A stretch of DNA of 22,436 nt from AWTP1-13 sp044868325 (GTDB lineage: Bacteria; Pseudomonadota; Alphaproteobacteria; Rhizobiales; Hyphomicrobiaceae). The DNA lies in assembly GCA_044868325.1 (NCBI GenBank), contig JBIOWI010000154.1, forward strand, positions 1 to 22,436, written 5' to 3'. Below, piece after piece: positions 12,666 through 21,628 of this stretch; the stretch's first letter is position 1, and each line of letters opens with the position of its first letter. Under the pieces are notes generated by a model that did no database searches, was not told where the DNA came from, and saw only the letters and a list, made by a program, of their open reading frames with translations. The position numbers were made by a program, and so were the translations under genes.

Positions 12666-14480
12666 ATGATCGACCGCTTCCTGACGCGCATCGCCGGCGC
12701 TCGCAGCTTCGCGGGCAAGCTCTGGGTGCTGACGCGGCCCTACTGGTACGCCGAGGAGCGGCAGAGGATCGGGATCTGGGGTCTCAGCGTCCGGCTCAAG
12801 GAGTGCTGGATCGCGCGCGGCCTGCTCGCCACCACCATCGCCCTCAGTGTCCTGATCGTCTACATCTCCAAGCTCATCAACTCTTGGAACGCCCGCTTCT
12901 TCAACGCGCTGCAGGACAGGAATGCGGAGGCGTTCTGGGCCGAGCTGGGCTACTGGGTGGTGCTGGTGGCGCTGTTCATCGTCGCCGTGGTCTATCGCAC
13001 CTGGCTGATGCAGCTGCTCACCATCCGCTGGCGGCGCTGGCTGAGCCAGGTCTACTTCCGCGACTGGCTGGCGGACCGTACCTACTACCACATGGAGCTG
13101 ACGCGGCGCGGGGTCGGCAATCCCGAGCAGCGGATCGAGCAGGACTGCAACTCTTTCACATCGCAGACCTTGAGCATCACGCTCGGCCTGCTCCTGCAGG
13201 TGATGACCCTCGTCACGTTCACGGCCGTGCTGTGGAACCTCTCCAGCGGCTTCGTCCTGCCCCTGTTCGGCGGCATCGACGTGCCGGGCTACATGATGTG
13301 GGCGGCGGTGGCATATGCGCTGGTGGGCTCGTGGGCCACCTATCTGATCGGCCGGCCGCTGGTGCGCATCAACTTCGCGCTGGAGCGCTACAACGCCGAC
13401 TTCCGCTACCGCATGGTGCGCATCCGCGAGAACGCCGAGAGCATCGCCTTCTACCACGGCGAGCCCGTGGAGGAGCGGCGCCTCAGTGGCGCCTTCACCC
13501 GCATCTTCGCCACCTGGTGGGCCTACATGAAGTACAACAAGCGGCTCACCTGGCTCACCTCGTTCTACGGCCAGGCCGCCACCATCTTCCCCTACATCGT
13601 GGCCGCTCCGCAGTACTTCGCCGGCCAGATCGGGCTCGGCACCATGACACAGACCGCCGACGCCTTCGGCCAGGTGCAGGGCTCGCTGTCGTGGTTCGTC
13701 GACAGCTACACCCAGCTGGCGGCCTGGAAGGCCGTGGTGGACCGCCTCACCACCTTCGGCGAAGCCATGGTGGCGGCCAAGCGCGCCGACCAGGCGAGCG
13801 CGATCGATATCCGCCCGCAGGCCGGCCCCGAGTTGCAGCTCCATGGCGTGGACCTGGATCTGCCCGACGGCACGCCGCTCCTGCGCAACGTCAACCTGAC
13901 GCTGCGGCGAGGCGAGGCGGTGGTGCTGCGCGGGCCCTCGGGCAGCGGCAAGACCACCCTGTTCCGCGCGCTCGCCGGCCTGTGGCCGTTCGGGAGCGGA
14001 CGCATCGCCACGCCGCTGGAGGGCTCCCGCACTCTCTTCCTGCCGCAGAAGCCGTATCTGCCCATCGGCACCCTGAAGGACGCCCTGTGCTATCCCGACC
14101 CGTCCGACCCGGTACCCGACGAGGACGGCCGCGAGGCGCTGGAGGCGTGCGGCCTCTGGCACCTGTCGCCCCGGCTCAACCAGACCGCCAACTGGTCGCT
14201 GGCGCTGTCCGGCGGCGAGCAGCAGCGTCTCGCCTTCGCCCGCGCGCTCGTCTACCGCCCCGACTGGCTGTTCCTGGACGAGGCCACGGCCTCGCTCGAC
14301 GAGCCGGCCGAGAAGCACATGTACCAGCTCCTCAGTCAGCGCCTGCCCGGGACTACGGTGGTCAGCATCGCCCACCGGCCGGCCGTGGTCTCGTTCCACG
14401 ACCGCCAGATCACCGTCGATCCGGCGGAGCGGCGCTTGCTGAGCGAGGCGGTGCCGGCCCCCGCTTTGCGCCTGACTTAG
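12666..14480 (+). CDS. SbmA/BacA-like (ABCD-type) ABC transporter, fused permease and ATPase
   Basis: A 604-residue half-transporter with an N-terminal membrane domain and a C-terminal ATPase. The membrane part has the SbmA/BacA signature region: KLINSWNARFFNALQDRNAE near residues 74-93, YRTWLMQLLTIRWRRWLSQV, and GNPEQRIEQDC, in place of the family's DNPDQRI. The ATPase has Walker A GPSGSGKTT (423-431, K429), the signature LSGGEQQRLAFARAL from 514, Walker B WLFLDEATASLD (D538, E539) and the H-loop SIAHR (H570). All catalytic residues are present. Relatives such as YddA and Bradyrhizobium BclA import peptides or affect cobalamin, very-long-chain fatty acids or antimicrobial-peptide sensitivity; the substrate here is unknown. 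The ATG at 12666 follows a potentially structured leader. Confidence 0.94.
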   Translation: MIDRFLTRIAGARSFAGKLWVLTRPYWYAEERQRIGIWGLSVRLKECWIARGLLATTIALSVLIVYISKLINSWNARFFNALQDRNAEAFWAELGYWVVLVALFIVAVVYRTWLMQLLTIRWRRWLSQVYFRDWLADRTYYHMELTRRGVGNPEQRIEQDCNSFTSQTLSITLGLLLQVMTLVTFTAVLWNLSSGFVLPLFGGIDVPGYMMWAAVAYALVGSWATYLIGRPLVRINFALERYNADFRYRMVRIRENAESIAFYHGEPVEERRLSGAFTRIFATWWAYMKYNKRLTWLTSFYGQAATIFPYIVAAPQYFAGQIGLGTMTQTADAFGQVQGSLSWFVDSYTQLAAWKAVVDRLTTFGEAMVAAKRADQASAIDIRPQAGPELQLHGVDLDLPDGTPLLRNVNLTLRRGEAVVLRGPSGSGKTTLFRALAGLWPFGSGRIATPLEGSRTLFLPQKPYLPIGTLKDALCYPDPSDPVPDEDGREALEACGLWHLSPRLNQTANWSLALSGGEQQRLAFARALVYRPDWLFLDEATASLDEPAEKHMYQLLSQRLPGTTVVSIAHRPAVVSFHDRQITVDPAERRLLSEAVPAPALRLT

Positions 14481-14639
14481 GCAGGGCGTTGTTTCCCAGT
14501 GTCTCCTGGGCTCTGGGGCTTGGACACCTCGCCCGGTCTTGAGCACCTGTACGCATGCTCGGAAAAATCGGGGTTGTTCCCGATTACTGTCCTGCTGGAC
14601 CAGACATACCCTTGCCTGCCTCAGAAGAGGCAAGTCCAC

Positions 14640-14951
14640 ATGTGCAGATTTCCAGCTTCTGTACGGTATGCGGCGGCAATGGCGCTCGCAGTGCTTTGCG
14701 TGCAGGCACCGGCGGATGCGGGGTCCGATGCGGTCTCGATCCGCGCGATGGAGCCCTTGATCCAGCATCTTCGTGAAGGCTCGGGCCTCGTGCCCGCTGC
14801 TTCACAAGGCAAGGCTGCGCGTCAGGCGCGGATGAGACGATGCCTGCAGAGCTGGGACCCTGCCACGCAGATGTCGAAGCGCGAGTGGAAACAGACCTGC
14901 CAGCGTGTGATCATTCAACAGCCCGGAATGTTCGGACCCGATCCGCTGTGA
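14640..14951 (+). CDS. Small secreted protein with two conserved-looking cysteines
   Basis: A 103-residue product starting MCRFPASVRYAAAMALAVLC, a signal peptide with likely cleavage after APADA near residue 26. The mature part is polar and helical and ends CLQSWDPATQMSKREWKQTC followed by QRV and a short tail (GMFGPDPL). The C-x18-C spacing around the WDPATxMSKxEW core resembles small exported proteins I recall from Bradyrhizobiaceae, with no function assigned; a disulfide is plausible. AGAAGAGG lies about 9 bases before the ATG at 14640. The open frame runs upstream to 14499, but nothing there looks coding. It is convergent with the HAD gene, with 57 bp between them and no clear terminator. 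Confidence 0.7.
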   Translation: MCRFPASVRYAAAMALAVLCVQAPADAGSDAVSIRAMEPLIQHLREGSGLVPAASQGKAARQARMRRCLQSWDPATQMSKREWKQTCQRVIIQQPGMFGPDPL

Positions 14952-15008
14952 GCAAGGTCGGGCCAGCTTGAGGGTCGCGAGCCTACACGCGAAGGTCAGG
15001 ACTCGGCG

Positions 15009-16076
15009 TCATTTGATGGCGCGACCGATGCTGCTCGGAAAGATCTCCTTCCAGTCGTCCTTCATGCTGACGACCGTCCAGCCCTTTGCCTTGGCCTCGT
15101 CGTAGAGCGCCTGGGTGAAGGTGCCGACCCTGGTCTCGGGCAGCCCCTGCGCCGGCCCATAGGCATATTCGCGCTCCGCGTCGTCGTGCAGCACCAGCAT
15201 CGCCAGCCGGACGCCGGCGCCGGCGCGCGCGTATTCCAGCATCTGCCGGTCTCCGGTCGAGTTGCCGAACGCGGCGTAGGGCCGGCGGCCGATCATCAGG
15301 TGGATACCCTCGGGCTTGCCCGCGTTGTTGTCGTTCAAGAGCAGCTTGGGCTCCTTGGTCAGCATCGGCTTGCCATCCTTGCCGTAGCCGTAGGTGGTCC
15401 CGGAGGCGGTGCCGACGACCTGCTCGGGCGGGATGCCGTAGACCTGCTCCGAGTAGGCGCGCACGAAGTCCTGGCCGCCCCCTGTGACGATGTAGGTCTT
15501 GTAGCCGTTGGCGCGGAAGTGGCGCAGGACCTCGAGCATAGGCTGATAGGCGAGCTCGGTATAAGGCCGGTCCCAGCGGGGATGCTTGGCCGTCTCCAAC
15601 CACGCCTTGGCTTCGGCGCTGAACTCGTCCACTGTCATGCCGGTGAGGGTGGCGGCCAGGATCTCCTCCAGCTCCTTCATCGACAGCCGGGCGATCGCCT
15701 CGCGATTGCCGGACAGCACGGTCTTGAACGGCTCGGCGTTGCGCAGCTCCGGTCTTCGCGCCACGACCGCCGGGACACGCTCCAGGCAGTACACGACCTG
15801 CGTGTACATCGGATGCTCGACCCACAAGGTGCCGTCCTGGTCGAAGGTGGCGACCCGCACCTCGGTCGGCACGAAGCTGGGGCTTGCCGGGTCGGTGGTG
15901 GCCTGGACGAACCTGAGGATCGCCTCTTTCGCTGCACCGTCGTTCCACGACGGCAGCGGATCTGCGCCCTGCGCCTGCGCCAATGTGCGGGGCAGCGTAC
16001 CGGCAAGCACCGGAAGCGCCACCAGGGTCGAGAGCACGGCGCGGCGGTCGATGCCGCGGGACGGTGTGGACGCCAT
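15009..16076 (-). CDS. Exported HAD-superfamily phosphatase-like protein
   Basis: A 355-residue haloacid dehalogenase-fold hydrolase. The N-terminus has DRRAVLSTLVALPVLAGTLP with a twin arginine at 11-12, suggesting Tat export. All four HAD motifs are visible: motif I FDQDGTLW with D79 and D81, motif II VTGGG with T198, a lysine candidate K254 in NNAGKPEGIH, and motif IV FGNSTGDRQML with D276. It resembles the phosphoserine-phosphatase-like HAD proteins that accompany sulfatases in this group. The sulfatase gene ends 61 bp upstream on the same strand, and GGAGGG precedes the ATG, so the two are likely co-transcribed. A role in dephosphorylating a periplasmic compound is an inference; the substrate is unknown. 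Confidence 0.88.
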   Translation of the reverse strand: MASTPSRGIDRRAVLSTLVALPVLAGTLPRTLAQAQGADPLPSWNDGAAKEAILRFVQATTDPASPSFVPTEVRVATFDQDGTLWVEHPMYTQVVYCLERVPAVVARRPELRNAEPFKTVLSGNREAIARLSMKELEEILAATLTGMTVDEFSAEAKAWLETAKHPRWDRPYTELAYQPMLEVLRHFRANGYKTYIVTGGGQDFVRAYSEQVYGIPPEQVVGTASGTTYGYGKDGKPMLTKEPKLLLNDNNAGKPEGIHLMIGRRPYAAFGNSTGDRQMLEYARAGAGVRLAMLVLHDDAEREYAYGPAQGLPETRVGTFTQALYDEAKAKGWTVVSMKDDWKEIFPSSIGRAIK

Positions 16077-16102
16077 AGCTGCAGCCCTCCTGCCTGCGCG
16101 GA

Positions 16103-16123
16103 CGCGCCAGCCGTCTTGGCGCG
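16103..16123 (-). repeat. Intercistronic hairpin between the sulfatase and HAD genes
   Basis: CGCGCCAAG and CTGGCGCG on the minus strand pair around ACGG with one bulged base (plus-strand 16103-16110 with 16115-16123). There is no T run, so it is more likely an mRNA-stabilising or processing structure than a terminator. Confidence 0.4.
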
Positions 16124-16137
16124 CCCGCCGCGGCCCT

Positions 16138-17922
<1,785 letters not shown>

Positions 17923-18201
17923 GCAATTTCTCCCTGGAGGTTTCCCGTCCAGACGCGCATTGGCAAACGTGGGTACCGAGACGCGAACGCCGGGCCTTCG
18001 GCAAAACCCCACCAAGCCGGCGCCTCTGCTGTTGCTGACGCGGAAGACTGACGCGGAAGACGTAGACTGCTGCGAGGGAGAGCGCGCTTGGGGTGAACCC
18101 TGGAAATGCGGGTACGGACTCCCGAGGTCAATCAGGGAGAACGGCCTGGGCGGACGCGATGGACGGCGGGCGTCGGACTTGCCCACCTGCCGCCGGTGCG
18201 C
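17923..18201. other. Intergenic region between the sulfatase and serine protease genes
   Basis: A 279-bp gap between two minus-strand genes, presumably holding the sulfatase promoter. The only structure I see is a perfect tandem duplication of the 13-mer CTGACGCGGAAGA at 18035-18047 and 18048-18060. No clear promoter hexamers or ORF of note. Confidence 0.6.
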
Positions 18202-18933
18202 TCACTCGGCGCCGGCAACGCCGTTCAGGACGTCGGCAGGAATGGAAAGCACGTTCGGGATCTGCCACGCGGTGGACACGCGCACCGTGCCCGTGGGCAG
18301 CGCCAGCGTCTGGGTGATCAATGTGCTCACGACCGCCACGACGCGCCCCGCGCAGTCGAGCACAGGTGCGCCCGAGGCGCCGTGATCGAGCACCAGCCGG
18401 TCGTTGCCGTCGTGCATCTCGATGAGGGCCATGCCGGCGCGGCGGTCGCCCGTCCCATATTCTGCGAAGCGCCCCCTGGCGAAGCGCAACTCGCCGTTGG
18501 GGTAGGCAAGGCTGACGAGCCGCTCCTCGGGGACGAGCGGCTCGGTCCTGACGGGCAGGGCGGCGGCACCAGGGAACGCGACCTTGAGCTCGATCACGGC
18601 CATCCTCTCGGCTTGGGCGCCTGCGAGGTGGAGGACCCGAGCGGGGATGGCCTCGGCGCGGTCCCTCTCGCGCAGCTCGATCTCCTTCCAGTCCTGAGCG
18701 GAGAGGCGCATGGCCTCGGCCACATGCGCGGCCGTGACGATCAGCCGGGGGGAGAGAAACCAGCCGGTGCCGCGAATGCCGAGGATGGCGGGCGCCTCCT
18801 TCCTCTCGTCCGCGCCAAACTCCCGCGTGACGTTGACCGTGGAACGGACCAGCGTCGACGGATCGACGCACGCTGCCGTGGCGCCGGCGGGCAGCGCCAG
18901 CAGCGCCAGCAGAACAAGCACACCATGACGCAT
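18202..18933 (-). CDS. Exported trypsin-like serine protease (S1 family), triad Asp apparently replaced
   Basis: A 243-residue protein with a signal peptide (MRHGVLVLLALLALPAGATA). The chymotrypsin fold is shown by GTGWFLSPRLIVTAAHV with H70 and by VLDHGASGAPVLDCAGRVVA with S187 in the GxSG context. The expected Asp, normally in a D-[IL]-A-[VL]-L motif, aligns with R110 in AERMAVIEL, so the classical triad is incomplete. Either another acid serves or the protein is a weak or inactive protease. Cys at 22 and 194 could pair. The ATG at 18933 has GGGGGAG upstream. The gene is on the same strand as the sulfatase but separated by 279 bp. Confidence 0.85.
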   Translation of the reverse strand: MRHGVLVLLALLALPAGATAACVDPSTLVRSTVNVTREFGADERKEAPAILGIRGTGWFLSPRLIVTAAHVAEAMRLSAQDWKEIELRERDRAEAIPARVLHLAGAQAERMAVIELKVAFPGAAALPVRTEPLVPEERLVSLAYPNGELRFARGRFAEYGTGDRRAGMALIEMHDGNDRLVLDHGASGAPVLDCAGRVVAVVSTLITQTLALPTGTVRVSTAWQIPNVLSIPADVLNGVAGAE

Positions 18934-19138
18934 CGCGCCGCTCCCCCGGAGTTCTTCTTGCGCGGTTGGGACCGTTGCGATGGAGGTCCCTACTGAGGCT
19001 AGACTATACCTGTGGAGGAGACCGATGTGTGGTCGATGTGCTGCAGGAGAGCCGGATTCTGGCGCTCTGGCAGATGCTTAGCGGCCCCGATCGCCAGGGC
19101 GGGCCGCCATATGCGCCCTGCCGACGCGCCGAGGCCGT

Positions 19139-19771
19139 TCACCGACCGCGAGGCTCGCCGGCCCCGCGGAACGCGAGGCGGGTCCAGGCGACGCCGGCGA
19201 GGCGGTTGGCCTCCTGGATCGATTCCGTCGGGAGATTCAGGATGGGGCGGAGGCCCTCCGCCTCGGCAAGCGCGATGGTCTCCTCTGCCGAGACCTCGAA
19301 CATGCGCCGCCGCCGGGGGACGGGGCCATGTCGAAGGGACATGATCATGACGCCGCCCTCCCCTACCAGGGAGGCGACGACCGGCATGCCCTGCCGGCGC
19401 TGCCGCTCGTCGAGATGCATCCAGACCGCCGTCAGCATGACGGCGTCGAACGTCTCGCCCCTCTGCCTGACAAGGGACAGCTCCGGCAGGCTGTCGTCGA
19501 GCCACTCGATGCGGGGCGAGGCGCGCAGCGCCATGGCCCGCGTGCGCAACGCATCCGTCGGCTCGACGGCCACGACGCTGTGCCCCATCGCGGCAAAGAC
19601 GGCGGCATCGCGGCCGGTTCCGGAACCGATGTCGAGGATGCGAGCACCCGCCTGCGGAATGAGGTGCAGGACGACCCTGTGGACGTCGGCAAAGGCGAGA
19701 CTCTCGTCGTGCCTGAAGAGCCCCTCGGCCTCCTCGGCATACCCTTCCGTGCCGCTCGCTCGATCGGTCAT
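19139..19771 (-). CDS. Class I SAM-dependent methyltransferase
   Basis: A 210-residue product from ATG 19771. Motif I is complete: RILDIGSGTGRDAAVFAAMG at about 44-63 binds SAM. SVVAVEPTDALRTRA supplies the acidic residue at the end of strand 2, and FDAVMLTAVWMHLDERQRRQ is the motif IV region. The C-terminal part, FEVSAEETIALAEAEGL, then RPILNLPT, is typical of the methyltransferase 11/25 type. The substrate is unknown. An upstream ATG at 19816 would add 15 residues; neither start has a strong ribosome-binding site. It lies 85 bp downstream of the EamA transporter gene on the same strand and may share its transcript. Confidence 0.88.
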   Translation of the reverse strand: MTDRASGTEGYAEEAEGLFRHDESLAFADVHRVVLHLIPQAGARILDIGSGTGRDAAVFAAMGHSVVAVEPTDALRTRAMALRASPRIEWLDDSLPELSLVRQRGETFDAVMLTAVWMHLDERQRRQGMPVVASLVGEGGVMIMSLRHGPVPRRRRMFEVSAEETIALAEAEGLRPILNLPTESIQEANRLAGVAWTRLAFRGAGEPRGR

Positions 19772-19856
19772 GACGAATGGCTGACGCTCCCTCGCAGATA
19801 CCACCAAGTCTCGCATGCCATGTTCGATCTATCCGCTAGTCCGTTGACACGCAAAT

Positions 19857-20768
19857 TCAGCGACGGCGGGAGATTGGCCCGCTGCTGACGACGTAGGCGC
19901 CCACGGAGATCGACAGGATGGCGGCCCAGTCCATGAGGGAGGGCCACTCGCCGAGAATCGGGATGCCCAGAAGTGCCGTCATTGCCGGGCAGGAGGCGGC
20001 GAAAGCTGCGCCGCTCGATGCGCCCAGAATGCTGACCGCGCGGCCGTAGACCATGTACGAGATCACAGCCGTGAGCAGCCCCTGCACAAGCGCTTGGAGC
20101 CCAATGGCGCCGAGCGGGGCGTCGAGCAGGCTCAGGCCGGCCGTCAGCATGTAGGGCGGGACATAGAGGAGCATCGAGCCTACCGCCGATATCGCTGCCG
20201 CGTGAAGACCGCCGAGGCGGCCGTGCCGTAGCGCAACCGTGTAGCAGGCGAACGCCAGTGCCGACCCAAGAAACATGAGATGGCCGACCGTTTGCGACGT
20301 GCCGAAAGCAACGCCCGCGCCCCACGCGATCGCCGCAACCCCGCCGACAATGAGGGAGAAGCCGACGCGCTTCTGAAGCGTGAACGCCTCTTTGAGGAGG
20401 AACGCCGCGAGGATCGCCGTCAACAACGGCATCACGCCGGGAAATAGCGCTCCCGCATGGGCGGCGGGTGCGAAGAGGAGACCCGCGTTCGCCAGCAGGA
20501 CGGTGGGTGCTCCGCCGAGGACGAGCGCGGCGACGCCCAGCCAGCCCAGGCGCTCGAGCGCCAGGCCCGAGCGCACCAGCAGCGGAGCAAGCACCAAGCC
20601 GGCGACGACGAACCGAATGGCGGTAATATCCCATGCCGTCAGGCTGGATCGCAGGCCCAGGCTGCCGACAACGATGTTTCCAGCCCAGATGCCGACCGCG
20701 GCGAGGCCACAAAGCGCACCCTGCGCATATGCGGTGGCGCCGGTGTCCCGTGCGGTCGTCTCCAGCAT
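19857..20768 (-). CDS. EamA/DMT-family transporter
   Basis: A 303-residue membrane protein with two EamA halves and about ten hydrophobic helices. Typical stretches are GALCGLAAVGIWAGNIVVGS near the start, WDITAIRFVVAGLVLAPLL, HAGALFPGVMPLLTAILAAF, and in the second half AFACYTVALRHGRLGG and ASCPAMTALLGIPILGEWPS. Such transporters usually export amino acids or metabolites; the substrate cannot be read from the sequence. ATG 20768 is preferred because GTGGAG lies just upstream; GTG 20780 would add four residues. It is divergent from a CGNR regulator with a palindrome in the shared 91-bp region, which suggests that regulator controls it. Confidence 0.92.
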   Translation of the reverse strand: MLETTARDTGATAYAQGALCGLAAVGIWAGNIVVGSLGLRSSLTAWDITAIRFVVAGLVLAPLLVRSGLALERLGWLGVAALVLGGAPTVLLANAGLLFAPAAHAGALFPGVMPLLTAILAAFLLKEAFTLQKRVGFSLIVGGVAAIAWGAGVAFGTSQTVGHLMFLGSALAFACYTVALRHGRLGGLHAAAISAVGSMLLYVPPYMLTAGLSLLDAPLGAIGLQALVQGLLTAVISYMVYGRAVSILGASSGAAFAASCPAMTALLGIPILGEWPSLMDWAAILSISVGAYVVSSGPISRRR

Positions 20769-20790
20769 CGAGGGCTCCACGGCTTGAACG

Positions 20791-20822
20791 CATAACCTGT
20801 TAAACCCATTTTAATGGTTATG
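20791..20822. promoter_or_regulatory. Palindromic site in the divergent EamA/CGNR intergenic region
   Basis: CATAACC (20791-20797) and GGTTATG (20816-20822) are exact reverse complements 18 bp apart. Inside, CCATT and AATGG form a second inverted repeat around TT (20806-20817). The site is the only AT-rich stretch between the two divergent starts, so it probably holds both promoters and an operator. Confidence 0.5.
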
Positions 20823-20859
20823 AGGTGCAAGTCAAAAGAAAGGCGCGAGGTTGGCCGGC

Positions 20860-21477
20860 ATGAACCGTCGAGACGACCCGTTCGAGTGGAGCGGCAGCCA
20901 TCCCGCTCTCGACCTTGTCAATACGCTGGACGAGCGCCCATTCGATACGCCTGTCGAGCACTTGGCCTCGTACCGCGATCTCGTGCGCTTTGCTGAGCTT
21001 GCGGGTTTGCTCGAGCGGCCGTTGGCCGCAGCCTTGCGCGATCGCACGGGGCCGGCATGCGCGCTGGTGGCAAGGCGTGCCCGCAAGCTGCGCGAGCACC
21101 TGTACGGGGTGCTGAGCGCGGCACACCGGGCCGAGGCGCTTCCGCAGGCCGATCTGAGCGCAATTGCTGCCGCCATCCGGGCGGCGCATGCCGCGCGCCT
21201 CCTCGTAGCATCGCCATCCGCAGCGATTGCGGCCCACCGATGGGCTGGCAAGCACCAGATCGACGCTCCGCTGCATGCCTGTGCGCTCGCCATCGAGCGC
21301 CTGCTCTCGGAGACGGACCGCACTCGCATTCGAAAGTGCGGCGCGCCCGATTGCGAGGCCTATTTCATGGACACGAGCAAAGGCCGGCGCAGACGATGGT
21401 GCAGCATGGGGAATTGCGGCAACCGGGAGAAGCAGAGGCGCTGGCGCTCGGTCAAATCGTCGGCGCCGAAGCGGTAA
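20860..21477 (+). CDS. CGNR zinc-finger transcriptional regulator (ABATE-type)
   Basis: A 205-residue protein from ATG 20860, which has GAGG upstream; a TTG at 20851 would add three residues. The N-terminal domain (GSHPALDLVNTLDERPFDTP near 12-31) is the ABATE sensing domain found with CGNR fingers. The C-terminal finger is complete: C160 and C165 (KCGAPDCEAYFMD), then RRRRWCSMGNCGNREKQRR with C181 and C186 and the CGNR motif itself, a four-Cys zinc site followed by basic DNA-binding residues. It is likely a ligand-responsive repressor or activator, acting on its own gene and the divergent EamA transporter; that target assignment is from gene order alone. Confidence 0.92.
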   Translation: MNRRDDPFEWSGSHPALDLVNTLDERPFDTPVEHLASYRDLVRFAELAGLLERPLAAALRDRTGPACALVARRARKLREHLYGVLSAAHRAEALPQADLSAIAAAIRAAHAARLLVASPSAAIAAHRWAGKHQIDAPLHACALAIERLLSETDRTRIRKCGAPDCEAYFMDTSKGRRRRWCSMGNCGNREKQRRWRSVKSSAPKR

Positions 21478-21628
21478 GCTCCATCCCGAGTGGACCGTTG
21501 AGCCGGATGCATCGTCAACCGGCGCTTCGAAAGCTGGTGATAGCGGGGCCGTCGCGGTTGCTCCTCCGAGGGGCGTCCGGCGATCCTTCGAGGAGCGATT
21601 CGTTCTCGATTCACCTGGTAGGTACGCG

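Noticed and set aside
14499..14639. Upstream in-frame extension of the small secreted protein at 14640
   Set aside because: The extra 47 residues do not look coding and would bury the signal peptide that begins at 14640.
12120..14768. Very long minus-strand open frame (882 codons) opposite the ABC transporter
   Set aside because: It is a GC-rich antisense shadow: composition is His/Arg/Gly/Ala-rich with no motif, while the plus strand has a complete ABC transporter with all catalytic motifs.
18035..18060. Tandem 13-mer as an operator or iteron
   Set aside because: Only two copies, no symmetry and no promoter context; most simply a slippage duplication.
19024..19080. Short ORF starting MCGRC behind a very good ribosome-binding site (GGAGGAG)
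   Set aside because: MCGR recalls SRAP/YedK proteins, but the frame stops after 18 codons and neither it nor the other frames continue with SRAP-like sequence, so a remnant cannot be supported.
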